Shown here: one piece after another, positions 8,516 through 17,790 of the stretch
How the letters are laid out: each line of letters begins with the position of its first letter
Numbering within the stretch: the stretch's first letter is position 1
Assembly: GCA_029866325.1 (NCBI GenBank)
Contig: JARWZO010000016.1
Coordinates: 57,657 to 121,656 of the forward strand
DNA from: Fluviicola sp.
GTDB lineage: Bacteria; Bacteroidota; Bacteroidia; Flavobacteriales_D; Crocinitomicaceae
DNA: 64,000 nt
Direction: 5' to 3'
Notes under the pieces: model-generated
Seen by the model: only the letters and a program-made list of their open reading frames with translations
Told to the model about the DNA's origin: nothing
Databases searched by the model: none
Position numbers and translations under genes: made by a program

Positions 8516-9514
8516 ATGCGTTTTCTTACCGGTTTTATAATCATGCTTTTACTCATCGCAGGTTGCGGTGAATCGAAAAATCAGGATGGTCCTGCTGTTG
8601 TCACCAACATTGATAGTCTGGTAAAACTCTACCCTGATAGCGTAGCAATTTTGGTAAAACACGGAAACGTATTATTGGAGCGTTATGACTACGATAACGC
8701 ATTGAAAGAAGGTGCCAAAGCTTACCGTTTGGAACCCGATAACGTAGAAGCGCGTTTCTTATATGCCCTAGCACTCAACAATCGTGCGAGCAGAACCGCA
8801 ACAGATGTTGTGAGTGCTCAGGAACATTTTAAGGTCGTTTTAAAAAAACAACCTAAGAATACCAAGGCGTTGGTAGCTTTAGCGACTACATTCAGTTATA
8901 TGGGCGATTACGACCGTTCGTTTCAGCACATTAATCAGGCACTTCGTATAGACAAACGTTACCGCGATGCTTATGTACTAAAAGGAACCAATTACCTGCA
9001 ATTGGGCAAGCGCGATCTTGCAAAATCATCCTACAGAACCGCTATTGAACAGGATCCTGATTTTTACGAAGCTTATATTTTTCTTGGAAGTTTGTATCAG
9101 CAGGAAAATGACCCGTTGAGTATCGAATACTTTAAATCTGCAGTGCAGCTGAAACCGAAATCGATGGATGCCTTGTATGCTTTGGCCTATGGTTACCAAA
9201 CATTAAAAATGAATGCCGACGCACAGCGCATTTACCGTAAAATGATCACTGTGGAACCGACGTTTGTAACTTCTTATTTTCAACAAGGCTATATCAAACA
9301 ATTCCAGGAAAATCCGCCGGAGCTAGACAGTGCGATGTACTTTTACGAAACCACCTTGCAAAAAGAACCTACTTTTTCGGAAGCGTGGCACAATTTAGGA
9401 CTGTGTTATGTGGCTATGGGAGAGAAATCAAAAGCGTTACAGGCCTTTTCGAAAGCGTTGAAATACAATCCTGAATTTACCCAAGCCAAAGAAGAGGCAG
9501 ATAAATTGCGTTAA
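8516..9514 (+). CDS. TPR-repeat lipoprotein
   Basis: 332 residues. A lipoprotein signal peptide with lipobox LIAGC (Cys17) is followed by about seven tetratricopeptide repeats covering the rest of the chain (e.g. ALVALATTFSYMGDYDRSFQHI, AWHNLGLCYVAMGEKSKALQAF). Such proteins are membrane-anchored scaffolds for protein complexes in the periplasm. No partner is evident. The ATG at 8516 starts the signal peptide and follows a good promoter; an earlier in-frame start at 8486 would lie upstream of the -7 box. The TAA overlaps the next gene's ATG by one base (TAATG), so the two genes are coupled. Confidence 0.88.
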   Translation: MRFLTGFIIMLLLIAGCGESKNQDGPAVVTNIDSLVKLYPDSVAILVKHGNVLLERYDYDNALKEGAKAYRLEPDNVEARFLYALALNNRASRTATDVVSAQEHFKVVLKKQPKNTKALVALATTFSYMGDYDRSFQHINQALRIDKRYRDAYVLKGTNYLQLGKRDLAKSSYRTAIEQDPDFYEAYIFLGSLYQQENDPLSIEYFKSAVQLKPKSMDALYALAYGYQTLKMNADAQRIYRKMITVEPTFVTSYFQQGYIKQFQENPPELDSAMYFYETTLQKEPTFSEAWHNLGLCYVAMGEKSKALQAFSKALKYNPEFTQAKEEADKLR

Positions 9515-10116
9515 TGACACAGCAACGCTTACTTCTGATCCAAACGCTGCTTGAAGCACTTATTCCCGTAATCGGTTATTTCGAATGGGGTTGGGATTTG
9601 TCGTTTATTCTCTTGTTCTATTTGCTAGATGCTCTACTCGCTTTCGGAATCTTTCTGGCCAAGGGAAACAAACGTCTGAAATATTCCGGAAATTCAACCG
9701 AACGAACCTTGTTTGCCAAACACAGTTTATTGGGATTTCTTCTATTTTCGGCAGCCATAGCCGGAATTGCCGTTTCCATTACCTTCCTTCACCCTGAACT
9801 GGATTGGTGGAAACGGATCATTCATTTCCTGACATACGAAGAATGGGGAATCCAACAAGGGTATGTATTGGTTCCATTGGTTGTGCTGAACGGTGTAATG
9901 GTTTATCGTCAGCAATTTCTAACTCCGGCACGTTACCGAACACTTGAAATGCCTTCGATTACAAAGCCATTTGTTGTTCAGGGATTGGTATTAATGGGAA
10001 CCGCAGGAATATTACTTGGGACAACCGCGCTGATTCAATTTCCGGAAGAAGTGCTGATTGCCGCCTTTATACTTGGAACAAGCGCTTATCGTTTGTTAGT
10101 GATTCGCCGTGCTTAA
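9514..10116 (+). CDS. Multipass membrane protein of unknown function
   Basis: 200 residues with five to six predicted transmembrane helices (e.g. 25-48, 70-92, 115-130, 152-172, 176-194). I see no recognised transporter motif; the Trp/Glu-containing first helix (IPVIGYFEWGWDLSFILLFYLLDAL) is distinctive. It is translationally coupled to the TPR lipoprotein and overlaps the convergent saccharopine-dehydrogenase-like gene by 21 bases at its 3' end. Confidence 0.7.
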   Translation: MTQQRLLLIQTLLEALIPVIGYFEWGWDLSFILLFYLLDALLAFGIFLAKGNKRLKYSGNSTERTLFAKHSLLGFLLFSAAIAGIAVSITFLHPELDWWKRIIHFLTYEEWGIQQGYVLVPLVVLNGVMVYRQQFLTPARYRTLEMPSITKPFVVQGLVLMGTAGILLGTTALIQFPEEVLIAAFILGTSAYRLLVIRRA

Positions 10117-11454
10117 TGTGCGTTCTTGTTCAATAAACTTCACACCGTAATCTGCCAATTCATCCAATATCGGATTGTAAACATGCGGAGCAATTGGTAC
10201 ACAAACACCTGTATCGGTCAGCTTTTCGGTCAAAATCATCTTGGCACAAATAGCAATAGGCAAACCAACCAGATTCGACATAGAGGTAAATGTTTCGTCT
10301 TCACCGATATTCACCATAGACGATTCAATGGTCATTTCCTTACCATGCAACAAGTATTCAAATTGATGCACCATCACAATCATGTCTCTATCGTGAGGTT
10401 GTAATTGCCATTTATCCAACAAAATGTGCTCCAATAATTCAGCCGGCGAAGCATTGGGTAAACCGATCGGATGTTCATTGTCGAAAAGACCCAGCCATTC
10501 AAAACGCTCAAGGTCGGTGATACCGTAATCTTTGCAAAACTTTCGGAGTTTATCTTCCACCGGAACTGAAACATAATACGGTAAAAACGCATTGAGAAAA
10601 TTACGCGGAGTCAAGCTTTCGGAATCCTGCATTTTATAAGTGTCGTCGGTCATTCCGAGGTTCACAAAAATATTCCAATACTGGCAATAACCAGATCTGC
10701 GCAATGTTCCACGATAAAACGTGGGGATATTTTCAAGACCGTAAACGGATCTGTAAGAAAGTGAATCGCGGTTGGCGTAACCGTCAAACGAACCGAAGCC
10801 ATCAATTTCAATAGCGTCCAAACGACTAAAAATGTGGCTGTAAGGAATGTATTTGTATTCGTGACGGTCGATGTATTGCGCTGCTCCTCCGCTTCCGGCA
10901 AGCACCACGTTTCGCGGATTCCAGGTAAATTTATAATTCCACGGATTGTTATCGCTTTCAGGGGCGATCAAACCGCCGCAGTATGATTTAAAGCTCGTAA
11001 TATCTCCACCACGCGCACGAATGGAATCAATGATCTGCATGGCGCTCATGTGATCGATTCCAGGATCTACCCCGATTTCATTCATGATTAAAATACCGGC
11101 AGCTTTCGCTTCGGCATCCAATGCATTCATTTCAGGTGAAATGTAAGACGGTGTAATCAGGTGTTTTTTGAGAGCAATGCAATCTTTCGCCACTTCGGCA
11201 TGAAAACGAGCAGGCAACATACTGATGATCAAATCTGCTTGTTCCATTTCGGACCGACGAGCTTCGGAATCGGTTGCGTTGAATGAAAGCGCAACTCCGT
11301 TCGGATGACCAGCCATTTTGCGGCGAACCACATCAATTTTACTATCCACAACCCGAATTTGCCAGTTAAAATCAGTTGATTTTTCCAGCAAATAACGTAT
11401 CAAAGACGAAGCAGACAATCCGGCTCCAAGTATCAGCACTTTTTTCATATCCAT
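10096..11454 (-). CDS. Saccharopine dehydrogenase family protein
   Basis: 452 residues. The N-terminal Rossmann fold has the motif VLILGAGLSASS and the Asp of RVVDSK for the adenosine ribose. MNEIGVDPGIDHM and the long C-terminal alpha/beta domain are characteristic of the glutamate-forming saccharopine dehydrogenase (LYS9/LKR-SDH) family. The reaction in lysine metabolism is saccharopine + NAD(P)+ to glutamate + 2-aminoadipate semialdehyde. In Bacteroidota such genes probably serve lysine breakdown; this role is inferred. A TAATTTCG box at 11498-11505 (read on the minus strand) could be the -7 element. ATGs at 11454 and 11448 are both possible starts. Confidence 0.85.
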   Translation of the reverse strand: MDMKKVLILGAGLSASSLIRYLLEKSTDFNWQIRVVDSKIDVVRRKMAGHPNGVALSFNATDSEARRSEMEQADLIISMLPARFHAEVAKDCIALKKHLITPSYISPEMNALDAEAKAAGILIMNEIGVDPGIDHMSAMQIIDSIRARGGDITSFKSYCGGLIAPESDNNPWNYKFTWNPRNVVLAGSGGAAQYIDRHEYKYIPYSHIFSRLDAIEIDGFGSFDGYANRDSLSYRSVYGLENIPTFYRGTLRRSGYCQYWNIFVNLGMTDDTYKMQDSESLTPRNFLNAFLPYYVSVPVEDKLRKFCKDYGITDLERFEWLGLFDNEHPIGLPNASPAELLEHILLDKWQLQPHDRDMIVMVHQFEYLLHGKEMTIESSMVNIGEDETFTSMSNLVGLPIAICAKMILTEKLTDTGVCVPIAPHVYNPILDELADYGVKFIEQERTLSTANH

Positions 11455-11649
11455 CCAACTATTCGAAAATCCGAATATTTCTTCTCTTAAACCTTTGCGA
11501 AATTAATGACGATAGCCGATATTTCTACACAAAGACGCAACTAGATTAGGTCAATTCTGTTAATATTTCGGTTATATGAACTTAAAATTAACTTTTGTGA
11601 AACAAACCCACATTTCATTCATAAAACAACTTTAATAGAACGTTTGTGT

Positions 11650-12612
11650 CTAAGGTTGCCGCTCCGACCACCAGTCGTTTATTTTATCGGCAAGCACGTT
11701 GCTGAGTTTAAAATAGCTCTCATTGGTCCATCCGCCAATATGCGGCGTCATAAGAATCTTGTCTGAATGCAGCAAGTATTTCAGGTTTTCGGGAATGGAG
11801 CTTTCGTCTTCAAAAAAGGCTTCAAAAGATGATTTTTCAAATTCGTTCACATCCAAACCGGCAGCAAGAACTTTTCCACCTTCTATAGCACGAATCAAAG
11901 CTGCGGTTTCTACAATTTTGCCGCGCGAAAGATTCAACAGAAAAATGGGTTTGCCCAAAGCATCAAAAAATTCCTGATTCGCAAAGTAAACCGTTTCGTT
12001 GTTTTGCGGAATGTGGAAACTGATCACATCTGATTTTCGAACTACTGCTTCAAGAGTGGCTTCCATCACAAAATCATCACCAAAGCCCGACTTGTATTTA
12101 TCGTACGCTAAAACTTTCACATCAAACCCGCGCAGTTTTTTGGCAAAAGCACGACCGTTGTTTCCATAGCCTATGATTCCAACCGTTTTACCATCGAGTT
12201 CAATGCCTCGATTACCGTCGCGCTCCCATTTCCCGTGTCTTATTTCCTGATGTGAAGTGTGCAGTTTGTTCATCAGCGACAACAACATTCCCAGCGCGTG
12301 TTCTCCAACCGCATTTCTGTTTCCTTCCGGAGCGTTGAACAATACGATTCCACGATCATTGCAATAGGCTTCATCGATGTTTTCCATTCCGGCACCCGAA
12401 CGCGCGATAAATTGCAGTTCTTCGGCATTGGCCAATAGATCTTTATTCATCGGAAAGCGTGAACGAATTACTATTCCGAACGCCTCTTTCAGTTTTGCTT
12501 TCGTTTCTTCCAACGACCATTCGGAACCGTCGACACACGTGAAACCAAGTTCGGTGAGGCGTTGTTCCAATATTTCATGGACTGTATCGAGGAAAATTAC
12601 TTGTTGTTTCAT
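11650..12612 (-). CDS. D-2-hydroxyacid dehydrogenase (phosphoglycerate-dehydrogenase-like)
   Basis: 320 residues, typical for the family. NAD-binding motif GIIGYGNNGRA; catalytic Arg in NLSRGKIV, Glu in GLDVNEFE, and His in TPHIGGWTNES. The absence of an ACT domain separates it from the long SerA forms. It may be the phosphoglycerate dehydrogenase of serine synthesis, as in several Bacteroidota, or a related hydroxyacid dehydrogenase; sequence alone does not decide. The gene starts immediately downstream of a large inverted repeat (12628-12736), which takes the place of a normal promoter region. Confidence 0.82.
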   Translation of the reverse strand: MKQQVIFLDTVHEILEQRLTELGFTCVDGSEWSLEETKAKLKEAFGIVIRSRFPMNKDLLANAEELQFIARSGAGMENIDEAYCNDRGIVLFNAPEGNRNAVGEHALGMLLSLMNKLHTSHQEIRHGKWERDGNRGIELDGKTVGIIGYGNNGRAFAKKLRGFDVKVLAYDKYKSGFGDDFVMEATLEAVVRKSDVISFHIPQNNETVYFANQEFFDALGKPIFLLNLSRGKIVETAALIRAIEGGKVLAAGLDVNEFEKSSFEAFFEDESSIPENLKYLLHSDKILMTPHIGGWTNESYFKLSNVLADKINDWWSERQP

Positions 12613-12627
12613 GTTTTTTGAGTTTTT

Positions 12628-12736
12628 GAGACTAGAAGACTTGAGACCGCTTGCGCTAATAGACTAAAGACATTAGACAAAAGATTGTTTCACAAATAAT
12701 TTTGTCTAATGTCTTTAGTCTCAAGTCTTCTAGTCT
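12628..12736. repeat. Inverted repeat of the GACTAGAAGACTTGAGAC type
   Basis: Left arm GAGACTAGAAGACTTGAGAC (12628-12647) plus AGACTAAAGACATTAGACAA (from 12661). The right arm TTTTGTCTAATGTCTTTAG... continues to TCAAGTCTTCTAGTCT (12700-12736). The arms pair almost perfectly apart from a 13-base insertion in the left arm. A related copy lies at 39750-39839. The stop codon of the Lrp-type gene lies at its right edge. Confidence 0.8.
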
Positions 12737-13206
12737 TATGTCTTAATCGCTGTCATCACAAAATTACTGTTTACCTGTGCAATGTGCGGAATACCTGTGA
12801 GTTGGTTTTTGATAAAATCCTGGTATTGATCCATGGAAGCTACTTCAATATGCAACAGGTAATCAATAGAACCGGCAACGTGGTAACAGGCCGAAATTTC
12901 ATCCAAGCGCACAATTGCCGATTCAAAGGCATTCAATACATCCAAAGCATGCGACTGTAACGTAACCTGGCAAAAAACCTGCATTGCTTTGCCCAAATAA
13001 CGCCTGTCAATACGGGCGCCATAACCTAAAATCACGCCATTGCGCTCCAATCGGCGAATGCGCTCAAATGTAGGTGTGGTAGACAATCCAATGGCATCAG
13101 CCAACTGTTTGTAGTTCATTTTACCATTTTCCTGCAAGAGCGAAACAATGCGTTCATCAATGGCATCTAACGCATAGACAGGTGTTTTTTCTGTTAACGA
13201 CATCAT
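12736..13206 (-). CDS. Lrp/AsnC-family transcriptional regulator
   Basis: 156 residues. The N-terminal winged helix-turn-helix (about 14-62, LDAIDERIVSLLQENGKMNY ... LSTTPTFERIRRLERNGVI) is followed by a C-terminal RAM effector-binding domain (about 75-148). Such proteins form octamers, bind amino acids and regulate amino-acid metabolism genes. It is transcribed away from the PLP enzyme gene (13320) across a 113-base gap. By the usual arrangement for this family it probably controls that gene, and perhaps the operon beyond; this is inference. Confidence 0.92.
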   Translation of the reverse strand: MMSLTEKTPVYALDAIDERIVSLLQENGKMNYKQLADAIGLSTTPTFERIRRLERNGVILGYGARIDRRYLGKAMQVFCQVTLQSHALDVLNAFESAIVRLDEISACYHVAGSIDYLLHIEVASMDQYQDFIKNQLTGIPHIAQVNSNFVMTAIKT

Positions 13207-13319
13207 TTTTATACCAGAATTAGAACAATATTCTTTATCAGCAATAAATATAGAATTATTTTCTGATTCGTGGATTTACACCATGTAATTCCATTAGTTT
13301 GATTACAAAATTCAGAATT

Positions 13320-14573
13320 ATGTCAAAAAAAATGCACCCGGAAAGTTTGATGATGAGTCACGGTTATAAACCATCATTATCGGAAGGAGCGATTAAGTGT
13401 CCGATTTTCCAAACATCGACCTTTGTATTCAATACTGCCGAAGAAGGAAAGCGCTTTTTTGAGGTCGCTTACGGACTCAGTGATCAGAAAGAAGGTGAAG
13501 AACTCGGATTGATTTATTCGCGACTCAACAATCCGGATTTGGAAATTTTGGAAAACCGTTTGTGTTTGTGGGACGAAGCCGAAGATTGTGCTGTGTTTGA
13601 AAGTGGAATGTCAGCTATTTCGACCGCATTGATGGAATTCATGGTGCCCGGAGATTTATTGGTGTATTCGCGCCCTGTTTACGGCGGAACAGATCATTTC
13701 ATCAATCATTTCCTGAAGAAAATGGGAATCGAATCCATCGGTTTTCGTGCAGATGAAACCGAAGAAGCAATTGTAGAGCGCATTATGGCAACCGGAAAAG
13801 CAGATCGGCTAACGATGATTCATATTGAAACGCCTGCCAATCCGACCAACGCATTGATCGATATCGATATGTGTGTGGCAATCAAAGAACGCTTCAGCAC
13901 TTCAGAAAAACCGGTGATTCTATCGGTCGACAACACCTACATGGGACCGCTATGGCAACATCCGTTGCAACTTGGTGCCGATTTGGTACTTTATTCCGCT
14001 ACCAAATACATTGGCGGACACTCGGATGTCATCGCCGGGGCCTGTTTGGGTTCAAAAGCCTTGATCGGTCGTATTAAAGGATTGCGCACATTCTTAGGAA
14101 ACATGGCCGGTCCTTGGACAGGTTGGTTACTGATGCGCAGTTTAGAAACCTTGAAAGTTCGTATGGAACAACAAGCCTTGAATGCCGTTCAAGTGGCCAA
14201 TTATCTGAGACAACACCCAAAAGTTTCGCATGTGTATTATCTAGGGTTTATTCCCGAACAAGGAACACCCAATGAGCAACGTATTTTCAGAGAGCAATAC
14301 ACCTCAAGCGGAGCCATGATTGCATTTGATGTGAAAGGTGGTGAAAAAGAAGCCTTTTTGTTGTTGAACAACCTAAAATTGATCAAACTGGCTGTGAGTT
14401 TGGGAAGCACCGAAAGTTTGGCCGAGCATCCGGGCACGATGACCCATGCCGATGTGCCACAAGAAGATAAAAATGCCATGAACATAACGCCAAGTTTGGT
14501 GCGTCTTTCGGTTGGTGTAGAACATTACGAAGATATTATTGCCGACATCGAGCAAGCATTGGCTTTGGTGTAA
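13320..14573 (+). CDS. Cys/Met-metabolism PLP enzyme (cystathionine gamma-synthase/gamma-lyase type)
   Basis: 417 residues, PLP fold type I. The PLP-binding lysine is Lys229 in LVLYSATKYIGGHSDV. Other family landmarks are YSRLNNPDLEILENRL, ESGMSAIST, IETPANPTN and the C-terminal SLGSTESLAEHPGTMTH. The family does gamma-replacement or gamma-elimination on homoserine-type or methionine-type substrates. The exact reaction (cystathionine gamma-synthase, methionine gamma-lyase or other) cannot be fixed. ATG 13320 was chosen over 13299 because MSKKMHPESL is the natural start. The divergent Lrp-type gene suggests amino-acid control. The four-gene biosynthetic operon starts 147 bases downstream. Confidence 0.87.
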   Translation: MSKKMHPESLMMSHGYKPSLSEGAIKCPIFQTSTFVFNTAEEGKRFFEVAYGLSDQKEGEELGLIYSRLNNPDLEILENRLCLWDEAEDCAVFESGMSAISTALMEFMVPGDLLVYSRPVYGGTDHFINHFLKKMGIESIGFRADETEEAIVERIMATGKADRLTMIHIETPANPTNALIDIDMCVAIKERFSTSEKPVILSVDNTYMGPLWQHPLQLGADLVLYSATKYIGGHSDVIAGACLGSKALIGRIKGLRTFLGNMAGPWTGWLLMRSLETLKVRMEQQALNAVQVANYLRQHPKVSHVYYLGFIPEQGTPNEQRIFREQYTSSGAMIAFDVKGGEKEAFLLLNNLKLIKLAVSLGSTESLAEHPGTMTHADVPQEDKNAMNITPSLVRLSVGVEHYEDIIADIEQALALV

Positions 14574-14720
14574 AACTTACTGAAGATAAAACCGTTAGCT
14601 ACTACTTTTACAGCTAATTCGGATGGCGCGTATTTTTACCTGAATTTCAGTTCAGCGTAGAAATACGCGTCTTTAGTTTAAGCGAGCCCGCTATTTTTAG
14701 TGCAATCATTAAACACTGAA

Positions 14721-15491
14721 ATGACGGATAACGGTAAATTAATTGGACTTATTGGTGGCGTTGGGCCATGGGCAAGTTTAGACGTTCACCGTAAAATTCT
14801 AGAACAAGCCACGTTCACAAAAGAACAAGATTGTGTGTCGGTGATGCACCTTTCCTTTCCCGGAAAATACACCGATCGTACCGAATATATTTTAGGAAAA
14901 ACCACCGAAAATCCTGCATACGCATTTGTAAATGAACTTCGATTATTAGAAGCTCAGGGAGCGGGCTGCGCAGCGATTATCTGCAATACAGCTCATGCGG
15001 CTCCTATCTTGAATGTCATAGAAGAAGAATTGTCTGAATCGTCGCTACAATACGTTAACATCATTCACGAAACGCAGCGCGCGGTTGAACAAAACAACCA
15101 CCAATGCGTTGGTTTGCTGGCAACATTAGGTACGTACGAACTAGATTTGTATCGCAAAGACTTCAACGGAACGATGGTTTATCCTTCCAAAAAAAATCAG
15201 GAAAGGGTTCATAACCTCATCTATAACGTGCATTACGGCTTAAAAACAGCAATGCCAAAAAACCTAACCTTTTTGTATAACGAACTCACGGAAGTAGCGT
15301 CCGATTTGCTCGATGAAGGTGTAGAGGCATTGATCTTAGGCTGCACTGAATTGCCCCTACTCAGTGATTTTTCAAAATGTATGCCCGTTCAGGTATACGA
15401 CCCCAATCAGTTGTTGGCGTCTGCGCTTTTACGAAGTGTTCAGCAACCAGTCACAATAACTTCTCAAATAATAACCAAACAATACACATGA
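14721..15491 (+). CDS. Aspartate/glutamate-type racemase
   Basis: 256 residues, PLP-independent Asp/Glu racemase superfamily. N-terminal GLIGGVGPWAS is the substrate-phosphate-like loop. The two catalytic cysteines are Cys88 in ICNTAH and Cys208 in LGCTELP, so both halves of the active site are present. The expected reaction is racemisation of aspartate, glutamate or a related amino acid by two-base thiol catalysis. ATG 14721 was preferred to a GTG at 14700 because it follows a TATTTTTA box (14692-14699) and begins the family sequence. The stop overlaps the next start by 4 bases. Being first in an operon with an adenylating enzyme and a ligase suggests it supplies a D-amino acid for a small product. 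Confidence 0.85.
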   Translation: MTDNGKLIGLIGGVGPWASLDVHRKILEQATFTKEQDCVSVMHLSFPGKYTDRTEYILGKTTENPAYAFVNELRLLEAQGAGCAAIICNTAHAAPILNVIEEELSESSLQYVNIIHETQRAVEQNNHQCVGLLATLGTYELDLYRKDFNGTMVYPSKKNQERVHNLIYNVHYGLKTAMPKNLTFLYNELTEVASDLLDEGVEALILGCTELPLLSDFSKCMPVQVYDPNQLLASALLRSVQQPVTITSQIITKQYT

Positions 15492-16315
15492 AAACAATTG
15501 AACAACAAACACTGGTTTCATTTATCGAACCGGCTTTAGAACACGTTGAAGACAACCAATTAAGAACGGCATTACAGCAAGCGCTCGCCAATCAGGAGCC
15601 TGCATTGCGCACGATTGAAAGCGTTTTTGAAAAAATCGGATCACAAAACTGGACCGAAACTTCGTTCAAACTCATTTTCAACGCCTGGAAAGAAACACAT
15701 CTGAAAATGTTGGCTATCTATGGATTATCATGCCGTATGCAGCGTATGGGTCTAGAAGGTGATGTTACCAAAGAAGAACAACACTTATTGTTTTTGGCGG
15801 CCGCTAAAAATGCAGAAACCAGTTACGAAGATTTGGGTCTGGATTTCGATGGTGGAACGCATACCGAATTGTATCACAACTTGGCCGAATCATTCGTTTC
15901 AGATGACAGTTGGATGCTTCAAGCTTTTTCCATGCCGGAAGCAAAAGCATTTAAAACATACGTTTACCGCAACATGGTGGTAGCACCTGATATTCAAACA
16001 GGTTTGTTCACCAACATGTTCTCGGAAATCTACAATCACGCAGAATATTCAATTGCGATCAATGCGTTTAATCGCCTGATTGATGAGCATTACGAATTTA
16101 CGCCACAGCAAAAAACAAAAGCAACCACTTACATTTTTGCACATATCGAAGACGAAACCGAATTGAATCACTTTACCGTGGTTATCGACGCATTGAACTA
16201 TTACACCAAAGCCACCAATACGGCAATCGATTACACATTGGCACAAAACACATTTGAAACATATTTGCAAAAATTAGCCACTGTATTTGAGGCATTGGAT
16301 CAAAAAATCATGTAA
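15488..16315 (+). CDS. Haem-oxygenase-like diiron oxidase family protein
   Basis: 275-residue all-helical protein. Features match the haem-oxygenase-like diiron oxidase (HDO) family seen in UndA, BesC and SznF-type enzymes. The segment AAAKNAETSYEDLGLD ... THTELYHNL (Glu114, His125) has the family's 'E-D/E-L-G ... H-x-x-L-Y' ligand pattern. NHAEYSIA (Glu186) lies in the middle helix, and YIFAHIEDETELNHF (His219, Glu221/Glu225, His228) resembles the 'H-x-E-x-D-x-x-H' metal motif. Such enzymes use Fe and O2 to cleave or hydroxylate amino acids or fatty acids. Assignment is by pattern reading, without a search. ATG 15488 overlaps the racemase stop (ATGA), and the next gene begins 2 bases after its stop. 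Confidence 0.65.
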   Translation: MKTIEQQTLVSFIEPALEHVEDNQLRTALQQALANQEPALRTIESVFEKIGSQNWTETSFKLIFNAWKETHLKMLAIYGLSCRMQRMGLEGDVTKEEQHLLFLAAAKNAETSYEDLGLDFDGGTHTELYHNLAESFVSDDSWMLQAFSMPEAKAFKTYVYRNMVVAPDIQTGLFTNMFSEIYNHAEYSIAINAFNRLIDEHYEFTPQQKTKATTYIFAHIEDETELNHFTVVIDALNYYTKATNTAIDYTLAQNTFETYLQKLATVFEALDQKIM

Positions 16316-16317
16316 TT

Positions 16318-17790
16318 ATGAGTGCAACGCAGCGCATTATCGATCATCTGGAACGCCAAAGTAAAGCAATCCCCAACAAGGTTTTTGTGACGGATGCCAA
16401 CCAAACACTTACTTACAGTGAGTTGTTTCAACGTGTAGTGGAAACTGCCGCCGGAATGCAGCAGCGAGGTGTGCAACCAAGTGATCGCGTAATGCTGCTG
16501 CTGGAACACGGAATCGATCATTTGATCAGTTATTTTGCAGCCGGTTACATTGGAGCAATTCCGGTGCATTTAAGCATCAACCGGCCAAAAGGCAGTGTGC
16601 AGCAAATTGCGGCCATCACTACATCAACGTACTGCATTACGGACAACTACCCGGAAGCTTTAACCGACTGTGATTTCGAGGAACTGCCTTTCCGAAGTTT
16701 ATCAGGAAACAATCCACCGGTTCGAGGAACCAATGAAGTTGCATACATGATGTTTACCAGCGGGACAACCGGAGCGCCAAAAGCTGTGATGACAAGCCAC
16801 AAAAACACCATCGCCACAGCAGAAAGTATCTTGGATTTCACCCAAATGACCGCCGACGATCGTGAATTGATTAGTTTACCATTGGCATTCACCTTCGGTC
16901 TTGGGCACATTCATGCCTTGATTATGGTTGGTGGACAAGCTGTTTTGACCAATAAACGATACGATCTCGAACATTTGACAACGCTCATTCAACAAAAACA
17001 AGCCACCGGATTTCTAGCATCGCCTGCTATGTTACGCGATATGGTAAACTTTCACCGTGAAGCACTGATCTGTTGCGGCCATTATCTGCGTTACATGGTT
17101 GTGAATTGCACGCCCATGGAAGCTTCGCTCACGCAGGAGTTATTGGACCTCCTGCCGAGCACGCAGATTTACATGTATTACGGCATGACCGAAGCGAGCC
17201 GATGCGCCTATATTCATTACAACGAAAACAGACATCGCTTAGATTTCACCGGAAAACGTACCGTGAATGTGGATTTGAAAATCGACAATCCAGACGAAAA
17301 CGGATTGGGTGAAATCTGTATGAAAGGTCCGAACGTGATGCTCGGTTACTGGAACAATCCGGAAGAAACAGCCAAAGTAATTGATACGGATGGCTGGATT
17401 CACTCGGGGGACTGGGGAATTATGGACAAAGACGGTTACGTGAAAGTAATTGGGAGAATCAACGACCAAATTAGTGTTGACGGAATGAAATGTCAGCCTT
17501 CTGAGGTAGAAAACGTGATCAGTGAATTGCCTTGGGTGGAACGTGTTACCGTATGCGGTATTAGCGATGAAACAAAATTCCAGGTAGTTGGGGCAGCAAT
17601 TATACCTTCTTCCTATGGTGTTCCAAATGATATTCAAACTGCGGTTCGGGAACATTGTTCCAAACGATTGGAAGCATTTAAAATTCCGGTTGTTGTTGCG
17701 TTGGTTGATCAATTTCCGGCAAATGAACTCGGGAAAGTCAATCGAAAAGAACTATCCGCACAGCTGAAATCGCAATTACAAGAAGCATGA
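16318..17790 (+). CDS. Stand-alone AMP-forming adenylating enzyme
   Basis: 490 residues, ANL superfamily. ATP-binding loop MMFTSGTTGAPKAVM (about 144-158), YYGMTEASR, the GDWG hinge-region Asp (HSGDWGIMDKDGYVKVIGR) and the C-terminal lysine in ELGKVNRKEL are all present, so it should be active. It activates a carboxylic acid as an acyl-AMP, to be passed to CoA, a carrier protein or an amine. No carrier-protein gene lies in the cluster, so direct amide formation or CoA transfer are the likelier fates. The core binding-pocket residues do not let me name the substrate. It is coupled to the upstream diiron oxidase (2-base gap) and downstream ligase (4-base overlap). Confidence 0.88.
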   Translation: MSATQRIIDHLERQSKAIPNKVFVTDANQTLTYSELFQRVVETAAGMQQRGVQPSDRVMLLLEHGIDHLISYFAAGYIGAIPVHLSINRPKGSVQQIAAITTSTYCITDNYPEALTDCDFEELPFRSLSGNNPPVRGTNEVAYMMFTSGTTGAPKAVMTSHKNTIATAESILDFTQMTADDRELISLPLAFTFGLGHIHALIMVGGQAVLTNKRYDLEHLTTLIQQKQATGFLASPAMLRDMVNFHREALICCGHYLRYMVVNCTPMEASLTQELLDLLPSTQIYMYYGMTEASRCAYIHYNENRHRLDFTGKRTVNVDLKIDNPDENGLGEICMKGPNVMLGYWNNPEETAKVIDTDGWIHSGDWGIMDKDGYVKVIGRINDQISVDGMKCQPSEVENVISELPWVERVTVCGISDETKFQVVGAAIIPSSYGVPNDIQTAVREHCSKRLEAFKIPVVVALVDQFPANELGKVNRKELSAQLKSQLQEA